This document shows positions 34,544 to 47,430 of a stretch of DNA of 64,000 nt, in pieces. Below the pieces are notes generated by a model. The model made no database searches, was not told the origin of the DNA, and was given only the letters and a program-made list of their open reading frames with translations. Both the position numbers and the translations under genes were made by a program. The stretch spans positions 15,106,179 through 15,170,178 of the forward strand of contig OZ022584.1 in NCBI GenBank assembly GCA_963669155.1, given 5' to 3'. Each line of letters begins with the position of its first letter. Positions within the stretch are counted from its first letter, which is position 1. This DNA comes from Arbacia lixula. Lineage: Eukaryota; Echinodermata; Echinoidea; Arbacioida; Arbaciidae.

Positions 34544-34545
<2 letters not shown>
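32931..34545. other. Intergenic between convergent genes; only homopolymers
   Basis: Contains a G run near 33380, a C run near 33720 followed by CCACCACTACCACCACC, and no splice-bounded frame. A weak repeat is seen: GCAGCATTTTATCTGGCACA at about 33271 against GAGCATTTTGCCTGGCACA at about 33658, so two diverged copies of a short unit lie about 390 bases apart. Confidence 0.5.

Positions 34546-34598
<53 letters not shown>
34546..34598. repeat. (CT)n microsatellite
   Basis: Uninterrupted CT dinucleotides for about 50 bases. Confidence 0.95.
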
Positions 34599-34599
<1 letters not shown>

Positions 34600-34601
<2 letters not shown>

Positions 34602-35478
34602 CATGATCAATCTTATGATAAGTAGAACTTTTAAAAAGACAATGATTACTAAGTTTTCTACTTTGTTCGTACGTTTATATGGATATACCCTTAGCTGTTT
34701 TCATTAAATGGTGGATATAATTTACGTCGATATCGATGCGATACCTTGATTATCTTTTGTATAATGTGATATACAGGACTGTTCGATTCCTAAACGCAAA
34801 TCCACTTAATGATTGGCGCAACGTGAAAGGCTGCTTCGCTTGGTTGGATGTGGTTGATAGGGCGTCGGCAATGTCAGTTTCCATGTTTACCCTCCACCAC
34901 CCTACCCCACCCCACCCGTAATCTAATGACATTCGTCACCTTATTTTGGACTTATGCGCGATATGAGCGACCATTTGCAAAAGTGGGGGTAATGCTGTTT
35001 ATTTTTCCTATTTGAATGGCAAACAGTGGCACTGAAAGTACATGTATATACCTCCCGAAGTTTGTCATCTTTAATTCGTGAGTAATTATTGTCTTCATAA
35101 TGCAAACATTGAAAGTACTATCATACCATAATGCAGAATACGTTCATGAATCATTTTAACATGCAAAAGTTACTACGCAGTCCATGCGGTCCATCTGATT
35201 AATAACTAACTAAAGCAAGACACAGTTCTAACAATCAGCATAACATAACATATCATAAATTCAGTATAACATCGTAGGTGGAGGGGCTGCTCTGAGGGAA
35301 TGGTTAAAAATGAATGCACAAGGTGATCTAAAAAAATAAAATGCTATAAGCACGAGGCGCTAGCCAAGGGATCATATCCAATCCCATATGTTATCCTCGG
35401 GGAGGGGAGGGGGATCTATGAACGGGGGAATGTATATGTTTACTGATAATCAGTCCTTCCTTGAACCTGCTGTGTTTC
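34600..35478. other. 3' flank of the RING-NHL gene
   Basis: Presumed to hold its 3' UTR on the minus strand. No clear AATAAA was located close to the stop. Nothing else recognised. Confidence 0.4.
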
Positions 35479-36996
35479 CTATAATCGGTAGCCTTTGATT
35501 CTGTGATTAGCCCCATCCACGACCACAGCCGCCGACCTCTCGCTATCAATCGCGATACCACGGAGATAGTCGAACTCCCGAAGCTCTCCGAAATTACCGA
35601 TGTACTCGCTCGTAGGACTGAAAACCATGACGGTTTCCCTGCTGCAACCCCGCCATGAGTCAGTGCGTCTCGCCGTCACGAAGATGTTGTTACAGCGATC
35701 GACAGCCAGGCCGCGGCAATGCCATTGTTTGCCCCCGAGGACGAGAGGAATGGAAGCGATGGACTTCTTAGAGACCGGATCAAACACCTGGATCCTGCAA
35801 TTGTTTCTGTCCGCGACCACGAGTTGGCCCATCGAGTTGATCTTGATAAACCAAGGGAAGTTGATGGATCCTTCGAGGTTGCCGCGGTACGCGATGGTGA
35901 AGAGTTGTCTAGCGTGTCGGTTGAACACCCGGATGTTGCTTTCCATGGCATCCGCAACGTATACGTGTTCCGTATCCAGACATATACCTGTAGGCGATGG
36001 GCCTACTTTTGCCCAAACGCGAAGTTTGGCGTTTTGCCGCAGAAACTGCAGCACGCATTTGTTAGCGTCATCTGTGACGTAAAATGCCTCGGGATCCCCC
36101 GCCACGCCGAACGGACCGATCTTCTTCAGCCCTTTGGGCGGGTGGGACCCGAATTCCATCTGAACCACGCCGTCCGCGTCCGTGACGATGATTCGATGAT
36201 TGCCCTTGTCGGTGATGACGTACTGGCCGCCAATGACGAGCACGTCGTGAGGGTTTTTGAATTTAGACGAGCCCCTTAGGTCAAAGACCTTCCCACCACT
36301 CGGCTTGACCAAGATGTGAGCTAAGATGCGGCTCTTGACGCTTCCTGAGATGTTAACTTCCACCTCGTACTGACCCACCAGATCCGGCACGATCACCTTC
36401 TCAAAGGAGTGCGTCGGTCCACATTGCTCGACGGATGCCGCCTGCCGAGCTGGTAAGAGGTCGATCTCCCTCCTTTCCTGGTTGGGGAGGCGAATGGTTC
36501 CTCTGACATATGTGTTCTTCTGAGGCTCTACCATCCGCCCGTTGGTATCCCACAGCTGCAAGGTGATGGTGACGCGCTTGTTGACCATCGGGTTGCTGGA
36601 GATGCACACCTTGGACGCGGCGCTATCCACTCCCTCATTGAGCGCGACGGCAAAACGGCGCAGCACCGGACTCGTGCTCCCCGCCACGCTACTAGTGGTC
36701 ACGCTGTTGGATCGGCTTAGCTCCCCACAGGCCGACGACGTCGCTCTGCTCTGTGCCTCTTCCTGCTCCCTCTTCTCGGGTTCGAAGGGCGACTCCTGCT
36801 GGCAGACGGGACAACGGATGTCCTGCCGTCGGTACTTCCTGCTTGCCGTGGCGATGGCGTGGAGACACTCCTGGCAGGCCACGTGGCCGCAGGGAAGCGT
36901 GTAGGCATCCTGGAGTCTGCCGAGATGCAGCGGGCAGGTGTCTGAGGACGGGTTGCTGGAGGTCGAACTACGGCTATGGCTTCGATGCTTCCTCAT
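35479..36996 (-). CDS. RING / filamin-like / NHL-repeat protein (TRIM-NHL-like E3 ligase)
   Basis: A single open frame of 505 codons with no introns. Residues 1-20 are Ser/Arg-rich. A RING-type zinc finger spans about 21-66 (C21, H24, C36, H38, C41, C44, C62, C65), where the second ligand is His instead of Cys. Residues about 70-110 are a linker; about 115-232 resemble the filamin/ABP280 immunoglobulin-like domain of TRIM2/3/71 proteins (VNKRVTITLQLWDTNGR ... GQYEVEVNISG). About 235-505 hold six NHL repeats (ITDKGNHRIIV, VADRNNCRIQVF, VVDGANHRIKGY), predicted to form a beta-propeller. B-box and coiled coil are absent. The likely role is a ubiquitin ligase with an RNA- or protein-binding propeller. 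An in-frame TGA six codons before the ATG, with no other Met between, fixes the start. GC content is clearly higher than in flanking DNA. No orthologue name can be assigned. Confidence 0.9.
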   Translation of the reverse strand: MRKHRSHSRSSTSSNPSSDTCPLHLGRLQDAYTLPCGHVACQECLHAIATASRKYRRQDIRCPVCQQESPFEPEKREQEEAQSRATSSACGELSRSNSVTTSSVAGSTSPVLRRFAVALNEGVDSAASKVCISSNPMVNKRVTITLQLWDTNGRMVEPQKNTYVRGTIRLPNQERREIDLLPARQAASVEQCGPTHSFEKVIVPDLVGQYEVEVNISGSVKSRILAHILVKPSGGKVFDLRGSSKFKNPHDVLVIGGQYVITDKGNHRIIVTDADGVVQMEFGSHPPKGLKKIGPFGVAGDPEAFYVTDDANKCVLQFLRQNAKLRVWAKVGPSPTGICLDTEHVYVADAMESNIRVFNRHARQLFTIAYRGNLEGSINFPWFIKINSMGQLVVADRNNCRIQVFDPVSKKSIASIPLVLGGKQWHCRGLAVDRCNNIFVTARRTDSWRGCSRETVMVFSPTSEYIGNFGELREFDYLRGIAIDSERSAAVVVDGANHRIKGYRL

Positions 36997-37785
36997 CCTA
37001 GGGACTGGGCATCACAAGGTACCTTCGGAGGAAATAATTTGAACACAGATTAAATAAATGATTACCCAATGATTACGTGCCGGTATGATGGCAGAACTCT
37101 TCTGTCATCAGGTTCAGATTTGATTAAATTTAAACGATATTTGCCTGTTGAGATGGTTCCTTCTTGGGTTCCTGAAACCAAAGAAGAAAGGTACCCCGGA
37201 CCCAAGATCATGGCAGAAAGGCACTCCAGTAGTGCTCTCCATTACTTCATCTTACCGTTTATTCAATTTCTGGTGATCAAAACTCGTCAGCTAATAGTCC
37301 ATCGATCCTTTTTTGTGATCGTCTATAGGGTTACTTATAGGGAACATGATCGAAGATCATTCATCTAATCTTAAATGCTGCTCTGCCGATGTGAACACAA
37401 AGACGACGGCGATGATGGAGATTGTGATAAATCTCATTATCATTTACCCCTTACACTTACGTTCCAATTTTGGTTACCATGGTTACAATCGGGGGGGGGG
37501 CGTATCCTTCCACTGCCGCATGCATGAGTGACAAAAAACATGAAAGGTACGTCTTATTATTCTCTCATGCAAGCTGCAATCATTGCTGCGTACACTTCGT
37601 ATCAATAAGTCCCCCATTATTGATTGTACTATCCAACTACAATCACTGAATACAGTGTCATGTTAAGGTACGTATACAAGGAAGACAATTCAATTGGTCA
37701 ATAATAATAATGATGATGATGCTGTGAACCGTCTTGGCCTTTAGGTATGTTAGGAGCCGCTCCTGTCGTGTCGTCATAATAACAA
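36997..37785 (-). other. Upstream flank of the RING-NHL gene
   Basis: Should contain promoter and 5' UTR. A possible acceptor (CCTCCGAAG) lies about 35 bases upstream of the ATG on the minus strand but is weak. A G run occurs at 37490. Short plus-strand frames here look like chance. Confidence 0.35.
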
Positions 37786-37872
37786 TACTCAGTTTAACCC
37801 TTACATTACCAAACCTTGAAAACTCCATTGGTCTATTACACATTTTCCTGCCAATGGTAATAAGAGAGTTAA
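37786..37872. repeat. Short dispersed palindromic repeat, family F (copy 1)
   Basis: TTTAACCCTTACATTACCA and CCATTGGTCTATTACACA followed by CCAATGGTAATAAGAGAGTTAA; the ends and the inner CCATTG/CAATGG pair as a hairpin. Matches 41990-42067 closely. Confidence 0.7.
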
Positions 37873-38021
37873 TCGCTTTGTCGCTAATATAGCGTCAAAA
37901 ACATTGTTGCAAATGCAAGGCGTCGAGCCGCAATGACAACACTCTTCCGCGTGAACATTCTTTGAACGTTGACGATCTCTCTTCTCAACTATGTGCCGCC
38001 CTCAGTGTACAAGTATCTTAA

Positions 38022-38480
38022 AGGGATAGTTCACCCTGAAATGAAGTTGGTTTCAATAAGATGTAAATCAGTCAAAGGATAAGAAAGTTACGATCTTTTA
38101 AAGTTTTGATCACGTGCGAGGTGCTCTCCCATAATAATATGTTGTGTTCATTTTTTCTAGGAAAAATGTGCATTTGATACATTATTAGAAATATATACGT
38201 GTTTACACACATACCTGAATGAAAACAAATCATTCCGTTGTCACAAACAGAAAAAGAGCAATTCATGGAATTATGTTGCACATTATGGGATAGCACTTAG
38301 CATGTGACGTCACAAAATTGAAATCCAAATGATCATATCTTTCGTATCCTTTGACAGATTTTTGTCAAAGCTTCACTATGTTTCTTTCACGTGTCTCCAT
38401 TTATTGAAACTAAAATAACTCCAAAGCTTTACTAATTATGTCTCTTCTATGTTTTCCGCTTTATTGAAACCAACTTATCT
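38022..38480. mobile_element. TIR element with AAGTTGGTTTCAATAA ends
   Basis: AAGTTGGTTTCAATAAG near 38044 is repeated inverted as TTTATTGAAACCAACTT ending near 38477. A further TTTATTGAAACTAA occurs at 38400. The left end is preceded by AAGGGATAGTTCACCCTGAA. No coding capacity; the 74-codon minus frame at 38072-38296 is inside it. Confidence 0.6.
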
Positions 38481-41400
38481 TACTAGAAGTTCACCATTAG
38501 CCCACGATTTTCTGTTTGATGGATAAGCAATAAAAGGCACAGCATTCTTAACGTTGCTGCAAATTCCGTCTAAACTGAAATTCCCATGCAACGTATCTAA
38601 AGTCTTTACGTAAAATCTTGTAATGACACGAGAGACTTGTTTGTTGGTCCGCCAAACGAAATGGAAACTAATGATCAAACGATTATCTTATCCTTATCTA
38701 TAAATGGTAGCACTTATCGCAAAAAGGGGAACTCGGTAAGGTTGTTAATAAACAAGATAAACCCGACAGCCATCCTCTTGATGAGAAGACATAGTGAAAA
38801 TAATTGCGTCATCATGGTCGTGGCTATAGTATTTGAATAGCCTCCTGGTTGTGTTTCAGAAATAAATATGTTTAAAGCTTTCTTTGCATGTTAAAGGACT
38901 GTATGATACAAGTGATATGCATATTGGATGAAAATATTTGCAGCCAGCTATATGGGGTGATTTCATTCAGCCGAAAAGCTGAAAGACTTGAGAGTTCTAG
39001 ACTCTATATTCATCAGTTGTGATTTGAAAAGTTTAACAGCCTGAAAGCTTGTACCGGAGTCTTACCGTCTCACAGATAGGACCTTGTAAAATATGAGAGT
39101 AACATCTCTATTATGCAAGTTTAAAAGTTAAAAACCGTTAGACTATAGATAGTCTAACTGCCCCGCGATCACAAGCTGTGCTTCTCTGGGGTCCCAAACT
39201 TATCATTCTGATTGTTTTTTTACTGCTACGTCCGATTTTGTTTGAATAAATTAAATAACACTAATGGAAACTGCATATTCGAGTGATGTCATGGCAACCA
39301 CTTGGGATTCAGCGTAATGAACGGCTATTGCCCAGATATATAAAGTACCAGCCATGATGAACCATGTGCAACTCTTTACATCGTAATAAGGCAGCACAGT
39401 GTCCGAAAAGACCATACACGAAACAAGTGTTTATTACACACTTTGGGTGTGATATGTTTACATAGTACATCGATGGGCTAGCTAACCCGGAAACATATTT
39501 CCGGACGTACAAGTACACGGCCCGAGCTGTGTGTAGTTGCATGCAGGTTGATCACACGCTGGTACTGCTATATTGCGGAACATGTTGTTCTGTACATTAT
39601 TCAGTGCAGTTTTGATGTTTATTTTGCAGGTCTTTGATATAAGAAAAAAAGTATATACATAACAGGTATGTGCCATGCATGCAGTCTCGTTAACTCAAAT
39701 CTTGGACGATGCATGCAGGATGAATCAGCACCCCCCGGCTACCCTCCCCCCCCCCCCTTCTACCCCACCCCAACCGACCACCCCACCCCCATGCACCCCA
39801 CATGCACACACCCCTGTCTCACTTCCTTATTCACATTGTACTTTCGGCCCAAAACGCAGGACAACATGCGTGGTTACAAATTAGCATACATTAAGATCAA
39901 TAGATCAGTTTAACACCGCCATCCGGTAATGAACAACACAATGAGAATATATACCAGCAGGCGTTTCATATGAATGCACCTAATAATTTACCCACACTAT
40001 TGACTGCACGGGTTGTAACGAGGTACATTGTGAGTCTACAGTCTACACGATGCGGATAAGTGAGATTTGCGCTGTATAAAAACAGCAACTTGTGCGTGCA
40101 TTACATTATCCGATATTCTGTGCAAGACTGCAATGCTTTATTTGAGTTGGTTAGACGTGTGCGGTAAATATAGTTTTTGACGGGGTATATATGATTATAT
40201 ATCCCGGCTATATATGACAATTACGTTATTTCCTCATGCTGCTCATATGCACTCACATGATTTATACCGCCATCCGCATGTATTTTCTACCATCTCCCTA
40301 GCTACCCCCCATCCCACCCCAATGCATGTGCACCCATACGTATGCGCTATATACCACCAGCAATTATGTTGTTTAATGAGATGATGAATAAGCTTAATCC
40401 TTAAATAATTAACACAGCGTCATGAACGATACAACGCACAAAACTATGCCATATATTTTCAAGAATATCTTACATCTATGCCATGGAATTATCCATGCAT
40501 GTACATACATATTTACATTTTACTCTTTCGAACGATGGAATACAAATATAGGCCGGGATCGGGAGCTTCTGCTGATGGCTGCTCTGCGAATATATCAGAC
40601 CATGCCTATATACTCACCCGAAGTAATGTTCAAAAAGACACTTGCTCATTTTTTAATCACCATGGCCATGCACATTCAGAACATTTCCCGGGGGTGTTAC
40701 AAGTCCTCATGCTGTGAAGAATAGTGCAGACGGAGCAGGCAACATGCATCCATTCCTTGTCATATGAGCCGCTGTAAGCCGTCGTCTGCACCGTAATAAA
40801 CCATGCTAAATCGAAACTGCTCGTTCGTGTATTTACATGCAAAGTCTTGATAGCCTCGACAATCTGACCCGGTGTCAAGCGCGACGGTGCGGCATCCGCT
40901 AGCACTCTGCCAATGTCATTGTTCGCATTTTTTTCTGGCAGATAAAGAATTTACTTATTGACATGTCATCGGGCTTCCTTCAGCGCACTTGTAATATGCG
41001 AGTTATCATGATGAATCTATTTTATTCATGGTGTACGTGTAAATATAAGCATTTCCATGGCATGTTTATGGGGATATGGCTGAAAAAATCATAAAACGAA
41101 TTGCCAATAAATAATTTCGCGGAAATCCTGGCTGCATTTGAGGAGTGGGAATTCCCAATGAAGTAGTGGAGAGGTATTATGCTTTATGTATCTAATGTCT
41201 CATCTTCGATTGGACGCACTTTATGCATGCATATATTTAACATTTTGCCATATGATTCGACACAGTATTACACGCCTGTTTATATTGAAAGGTGCAATGT
41301 TCATTGTGACCCTCCCCCCCCCCCCCCCCACCCCCACCCCTCACCCCACCACCCTTGTGCCTGCCTTTATGGCGGACGTAGTGACGGATGAGATGTGGAG

Positions 41401-41989
41401 AGACAGGAAGAACAATTATTGTTAAATTGAAATCATAATAAAATATAATGTCAACAATATTATTGAGGTACCCCACCCCTCCCTGTCTAATCGATCGATT
41501 GACGTGCGAGCTAGGGAAAAATACATTTTGTTTATTGTGGACATATAGCGATATATTTAAAAGAGAAGAAGTAAACGCTCATGATATCATTACATATATA
41601 AGTCATTATATCATATGATTACATGATCACAGCAAGTATCAGTTATTAAGTCACAGTCTACTCTCTAGCAACATTATGCAATCACATAGGTTATTGTGAT
41701 ATACTATATGGGGATACGCCTCTTTTGAAGTTTGAAGCGTACGTATTTACGATACCACCAGACTCTTACTTGGTATGCTTGATCCTTCTTCAACTCGTAG
41801 GATCAAACACATTGCCAATTTCATGTACCCAAACAACAGCACGGGTAAGAAAGAGCTCTATGCAGGTTTCATCTAGTTCATTGTGTTAGAAACATCACGG
41901 CGGATTAATATCAGCTCGAGTGTTTTTTATGATTTTGCTTATTGTTATTAATCAAAGACAGGGGTGGTCGTCTTTCTTTACATTAACTG
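38481..41989. other. Gene-poor intergenic DNA
   Basis: No splice-bounded or conserved frame was recognised. C-rich tracts at about 39745-39795 and 41307-41350 create proline/histidine-rich false frames. TACATGTA-like octamers and short hairpins only. Confidence 0.5.
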
Positions 41990-42067
41990 GGCTTATGATA
42001 TTAACCCTTACATTACCAGGCCTTGAAAACCCCATTGACTTACTACACATCTTCATGTCAATGGTGA
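41990..42067. repeat. Short dispersed palindromic repeat, family F (copy 2)
   Basis: ATTAACCCTTACATTACCAG, CCTTGAAAACCCCATTGACT and TGTCAATGGTGATGAGAGAG repeat the 37786-37872 element in the same orientation and length. Confidence 0.7.
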
Positions 42068-44020
42068 TGAGAGAGATTAAGTAAAGGGTAGAATTAAGAT
42101 TAATGGATTACTGCATGCATCTTTTATTGGAAGAATAAAACGATCATTCGAATAACTTCCTGGCTGGGCATGAAAATAGATGATGGTGTGGAAGATTAGC
42201 TAGGCCTACATGACCGTACTCGTGGTATTTTCCGCAAGTGATAGCTTCCTTATGTATATGTGTGCAGTGTATGACTGCGTATGTTGCTATAAAACAACAC
42301 ATTTTGTGATTGAAGGGAAGGAGTTAAGCTAAATATTACAATAGTCATGACCATGATCATAGGTATTGCTCAATTCGTTTGTTTTATTTCGTTGAAGAGA
42401 TGCAAGATGGTTTCTTCTTTAGATAGAGCAGACTTGCTGAGAAGACTTGAGTTGCCTGGTTTGCCTCCAGTCTTCGACTAACCCAATCTGATGGCGTGTT
42501 CTGACAATATGCCATGGATGCGCGTGTTGTACATTATGGAAAGAAGTGAGTGTGTGAACTTTTTCTAAATTTAGTGCTTATAAGTGGATAGGAATATTTA
42601 ACCAGATTTTTCACAATATGACGAGTTGTATCCACATACTCTAAAGACAAGAATTGTTCAAGTACGATTGTTTTTTTTTTTGTATAAAGTTACTTTGCAT
42701 ATGGGAAATACATTAAAAATTGTAATATAAAGGGGATGGTATTATCACTAGTTGAGATATCTATACAAAGGAAACTAATTCTAAAAGAGTTGATGTTATA
42801 CGCAGAGTAATTGCAACATTGAATTCGTAATGTAATGTTTATCTATAAAGGCCTAAAGCTAAAATAAGCATACATACATTTCATCACAAAACTTTAAACG
42901 TGAGAAAAAAGAAACACACGTTACAAACAAGTTTAGATTTGCTGAAGATGTACAAGTGTCTGAACACATGTTACAGAAAATGCACGTATATACACCATCA
43001 GTATAATAGTTTAGAAAATGTATGTGAATATTCGTAGTATAGTCAAAACGTGGTAGAGTATTATGTTTTATGACCATGCAGTAACTAGTTTGTTGCCCTC
43101 GTGTGACACGAGTTATCTCACTGTATAAATAAATTACAGGAACGGTTATCATGTTTGTTCTTGTAATGACGACTATGAAATATCATTGTTTTAGTGTCTT
43201 TATTATGATAAACGTAGTCATGTGATGACGGCTTTCAGTCAGCCATGACTCAACGTTTGGATATTACTGACGTCATAGTAGGGCCTATGTTAACATATTA
43301 ATAATGAGGTTGCGATCGCGATGGCGCTGAAAATATAAATGTAAACACAAACAATATGATAGAGACGCCAAAGAAGAAAAATGTTTCAGTTTTTCGTTCA
43401 TAGACCTTTATAAAACGAAAATGGACTTTGACCGAAATGCTGAAATACTTTTCTTCTCCGGCGTCTTTACTTATTTGTTTGTGTTTAAATTTTCTACGCC
43501 ATCGCAACTTCATACATGTATAAAATTATTCTTCTTTATACATTCGTGTGTCCTAAATCTTCCTTAACTGGATATAGAGAAGGAGGCGGGGAGAAGTGGG
43601 GGGGGGGGGGGGGAGGAATCTCAGTACTAGAGGGCGGTGCCATTTTCTCCTGTAACTCGAGCATAAAATTATATTCTACTAAACGTTATTGATTTATATA
43701 AATTTAGGGTCAATAAAATAGACATGAAAACCATTTATTTTGGATACGAGTCTTGCTTGCATTGTGCACCAACTGTTTGTGTTTATAGATTTGGGGTGAG
43801 CTTCGGACCGACGATCAAGGAGCAAGCTAAGGGGGCGGCGCGTGTTGCGCATGGGTTTGTATTTCCATGGTTTAAGAAGTATATTGACATTTGATTTGGT
43901 CCTTCGTGGTCATATATGACTCCTATTGCCACTGCGTCTACAAACTAAACATTGAATTTACCCTTTAAGTTTGAGCCAACCTAACTCATTTGTGTTTATC
44001 GAATATTACCTCAAATACTA
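42068..44020. other. Gene-poor intergenic DNA
   Basis: Nothing recognised except a G run at about 43599-43612 and an inverted pair around 43300-43510 (GAGGTTGCGATCGCGATGGC against GCCATCGCAACTTC) that probably marks another small foldback element. Confidence 0.45.
43300..43512. repeat. Foldback element
   Basis: GTTGCGATCGCGATGGCG at the left and CGCCATCGCAACTTC at the right are partly complementary. Inside, AATATAAATGTAAACACAAAC pairs loosely with GTTTGTGTTTAAATTT, GCCAAAGAAGAAAA with TTTTCTTCTCCGGC, and CGTTCATAGACC lies near the centre. No coding content. Confidence 0.55.
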
Positions 44021-44023
44021 GAA

Positions 44024-44225
44024 TAAGTACTAGGCTATGAGGTGCATGGACACAACCCAGTCTGTTAACAACTATGTCTGGTAACACAGATTATGACCCA
44101 ATCCCATCCTCGCTCCTCCTAAGCCAGAGGAGCCATGACGTAATCAGGGCGTAGTCTGTCTTACCAGACTTAGTTGTTAACAGACTGGGTTTTGTCCACG
44201 CAAATTCGCAGCCTAGTACTTACGC
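44024..44225. repeat. Foldback MITE-like element
   Basis: AAGTACTAGGCT at the left pairs with AGCCTAGTACTTA at the right, and CAACCCAGTCTGTTAACAAC with GTTGTTAACAGACTGGGTT. About 200 bases in total. No target-site duplication resolved. Confidence 0.75.
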
Positions 44226-44654
44226 TACTCAATCACAAGTCCTAATCCCATCCCTCAAGCCTTACCCAAACCAGCTTGTGGCTACAGACGAAATAGGGAT
44301 TAGACGAAATAGGAGTACACAAAATGAAAGAGTAAAAGCGGTTTGGGGCAAGTGCCATATAACAAGTATACTACCGAGTTTAAATTTACCCATTCACTTG
44401 CTACATATCTATATTACCCATGGTAATGAGAGTGTTACATATGTGAGGTGTTGGGCATGTGGGTTATGAGGCTAACGCGTTGGATCCAAAATAGGTAGGG
44501 TATTTGGTTGCAGTTCGATATTCTTAAGGTTCGTTATTCCGAAAAACACCAAAAGAAAAAAAAATCTCTCTTCCCTTCTTTCTTTTTATCACTCTCACCT
44601 TCACACTTTCCAAGTCTATCTTCATTTCAAGTCTACCTCTATTTCCCTCTCACA

Positions 44655-44731
<77 letters not shown>

Positions 44732-44752
44732 CCCACACACACACACACACAC
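44655..44752. repeat. (CT)n followed by (CA)n
   Basis: About 60 bases of pure CT dinucleotide joined to about 30 bases of CA with CCC interruptions. The serine/leucine-rich frame through it is an artefact. Confidence 0.95.
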
Positions 44753-45373
44753 CTTGTCTATTTACACGCCAATACATGTATCACGTAATTTGCATCGTTC
44801 CTTACACTATCTCCATCTAAATGTTAAACCACAACTCCAAATACACATTCACAGTTGATGGTATGATGACTCAATAATAAATTTAACCATTCACACAGTA
44901 TATGTACATTTTTACAAATTTATTTTCATCTTTTCCCAGCTTTGTTCTCTACAAAAACCCCAAATTAAACAGTGCATTTATTTCACGACGATGCAGTGTT
45001 TGTTACATATAACCATACCAGACTACAACACATAACACACAATAATCTTACACATTTAATCTTTTGTACTTTCAGAATGATTCCATTGTTTCAAGACTAT
45101 CAACATAGTTTGTACATATTCATGCAACAATTATTGTAAAAGCAGGTAGCTAAATATCACTTTAATAGTTACTGATTTTCATGTTTTTCCGTCTTACATA
45201 CTGTATCCTCCAACTACTCTCTTCCTCATGAATTTATAATCCAACTGATGCTATCTCTACTCTACAGTTTATCTACATATTTCAACTACAATAGCTGCAC
45301 TATTATTTACAAAGATTTCTCCCCACCACGGGCGGGAGACGCATTGAGGCAATGTCAAGAAATCTTGTCACTT

Positions 45374-45433
45374 GAAACAAGCCAAGTCACTGGCGAAACA
45401 AGCCGTATCACCGGTGAAATAAGCCAAGTCACT
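45374..45433. repeat. Short minisatellite, three units of about 21 bases
   Basis: AACAAGCCAAGTCACTGGCG, AACAAGCCGTATCACCGGTG and AATAAGCCAAGTCACTGG in tandem. Confidence 0.75.
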
Positions 45434-47324
45434 GGGGGACTAGTCATGCCGCTCACTCAAACACTCTAGGGTTCTTCACAGCGATGAGTTGGGAAGAAGA
45501 AGCAGCAGCGAGAAACGATGGGTCATCTCTTCACAAAATTCAGACAAATTGAGGGCTTATTAATCAGCATCATAGGACAGGCAATAGTTTAGGGTGTCTC
45601 ACACACATCTTTGTGAAATCATAGGTGTATAAAACGTGATCACTGGTCATGTGATACTACAAATGCAACATCTAGTCAAAAACACTTAAAAGTCTAACAG
45701 CCCTGTACATGTATATGCTATAACTTGAACTCCATGAATAAGAAACAAGATTTCCCGACCTTACCTCAATCAGTCACTTTTGCAACGCTGAGAATTAAAA
45801 CAGCAGCAGTGTACTATTCTTCACACTTTTGTTGTCTTTTTTCAGTAGAAATTCATAATTCAGTCTCCTACCACACTGTCAATTTAAAAAAAAAATGCAG
45901 GTGACATCTACATTCCATTCTGTTCAGTCATCCATGATAAAAACACCTCCCAGGAGACAAGATAATTTATTTCGCTCTGGTTACTTTCACGCTTGCCTTG
46001 AACTGTAGGGATACAACTTCCAATTGTTATCATATCTGTGACGCAACAGTAGATTTGCACAAAACATCTCAAGAAAACACCACAACACAATTTAAACCAC
46101 AGACAGATTTTTTTCTTTTAAGGATGAACAAAAAAACAAACATGTGCATGGTACCTGGAATAAAGCTCTAAGAAAACCAATAAGAAACGGCTGTTGGAAT
46201 AAAGACGAGAAAGGCACGATAGGAGAATCCTGAGATTATCACGATGTGGTCACTATGTTACAATCATAACCCAAAAGAAGTTTGACCAATAAACCCATAC
46301 TGCTTCATGCAATGTGTAACATGCAAGAAATGAAATACATACACACGGTTGTCTCATACAAAACCAGGACATTGAAGGGCATATTCTAGAGCAATACAGA
46401 GCCCAAGCACATGGTGTCTCACTTGTGTCATTTCTAACAAATTTCTACAGGGTTATGCTTTCACCTGTCCGGACAAGGCTTGACATCATTAATGACAATA
46501 TTAATCTTTACAAGTAAACTGGCTTTGTACTTTGTGTTCATGGAAAAAAATCACCTTCTTTGTTGTGTGAAACATGTAATGTAACATAAATGAAAAGTTG
46601 TTAAATGGGTCAAGAATATACTACTTGTAAGTAATCTTGCAATGTCTTGGCTCAAAAATTCTGAGAAGAGCAGTAACTAGATTACAATACATTAGCATGA
46701 CACCATTTATCATGTCTACATATCTACCGGTAATCATGTTTCTTTCATTCTAGCAAACTCAAATAAAACCAGACGTACCATTCACAAAGTACACATGTAG
46801 AATGAACTAGATTTAACCAGGAGTGCTGTTGCATGGACTCAAAAGATGAAGAGAATATGTCCTGCATTTTTAAGATGTTCGTATGCATATGATCAAGTCG
46901 TGTAGCGCTAGCACAGGCACAAACATTTATCCTCCACAAAACTCAAAGAGTGAGGGACATTCCAAGGAAAATATGAACAAGCCATGTCTAATCATTGTAG
47001 TCTTGCACCAAAGACTTTTGTAATTCATGGTACATTATTTTTGCAATTCTGCTTGGCGAACGGGAGACACCTCCTTTAGGCTATTATCAAATGAGAAGAC
47101 TCATTAGTTGAATCGCAAAGCATTCCTCTGCACCTGCAACTACTGTATACGCCATATTTTTTTTGTGAATCATGGATTCTCAACAATTTCGCGAATGGTG
47201 AAATTCGGGATCATGGAGTACTAGTTCTCGACAACATTGTATTAATAATTTCGCCAATAGTCTAGTTACGCGAAAATACCCCCCCCCCCCCCCCGCGAAA
47301 TATATGGTGTATACAGTATGACCT

Positions 47325-47430
47325 ACATACAAGAGAGAGAAAGAGAGAAAGTGAGAATGAGAGAGAGAGAGAGTGAGAGAGAGAGAGATAGAGAGAAAGA
47401 AAGAGAGGGAGAGGGAGAGGGAGAGAGGTC
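47325..47430. repeat. GA-rich microsatellite
   Basis: GAGAGAGA, GAAAGAGAG and GGGAGAGGGAGA words over about 100 bases. Confidence 0.9.

Noticed and set aside
35600..36904. Long ORFs of 120-186 codons on the strand opposite the RING-NHL gene
   Set aside because: Shadows of a GC-rich coding region; no domain pattern of their own.
39668..39913. Proline-rich ORFs over C tracts
   Set aside because: Produced by CCCCxCC low-complexity sequence in otherwise non-coding DNA.
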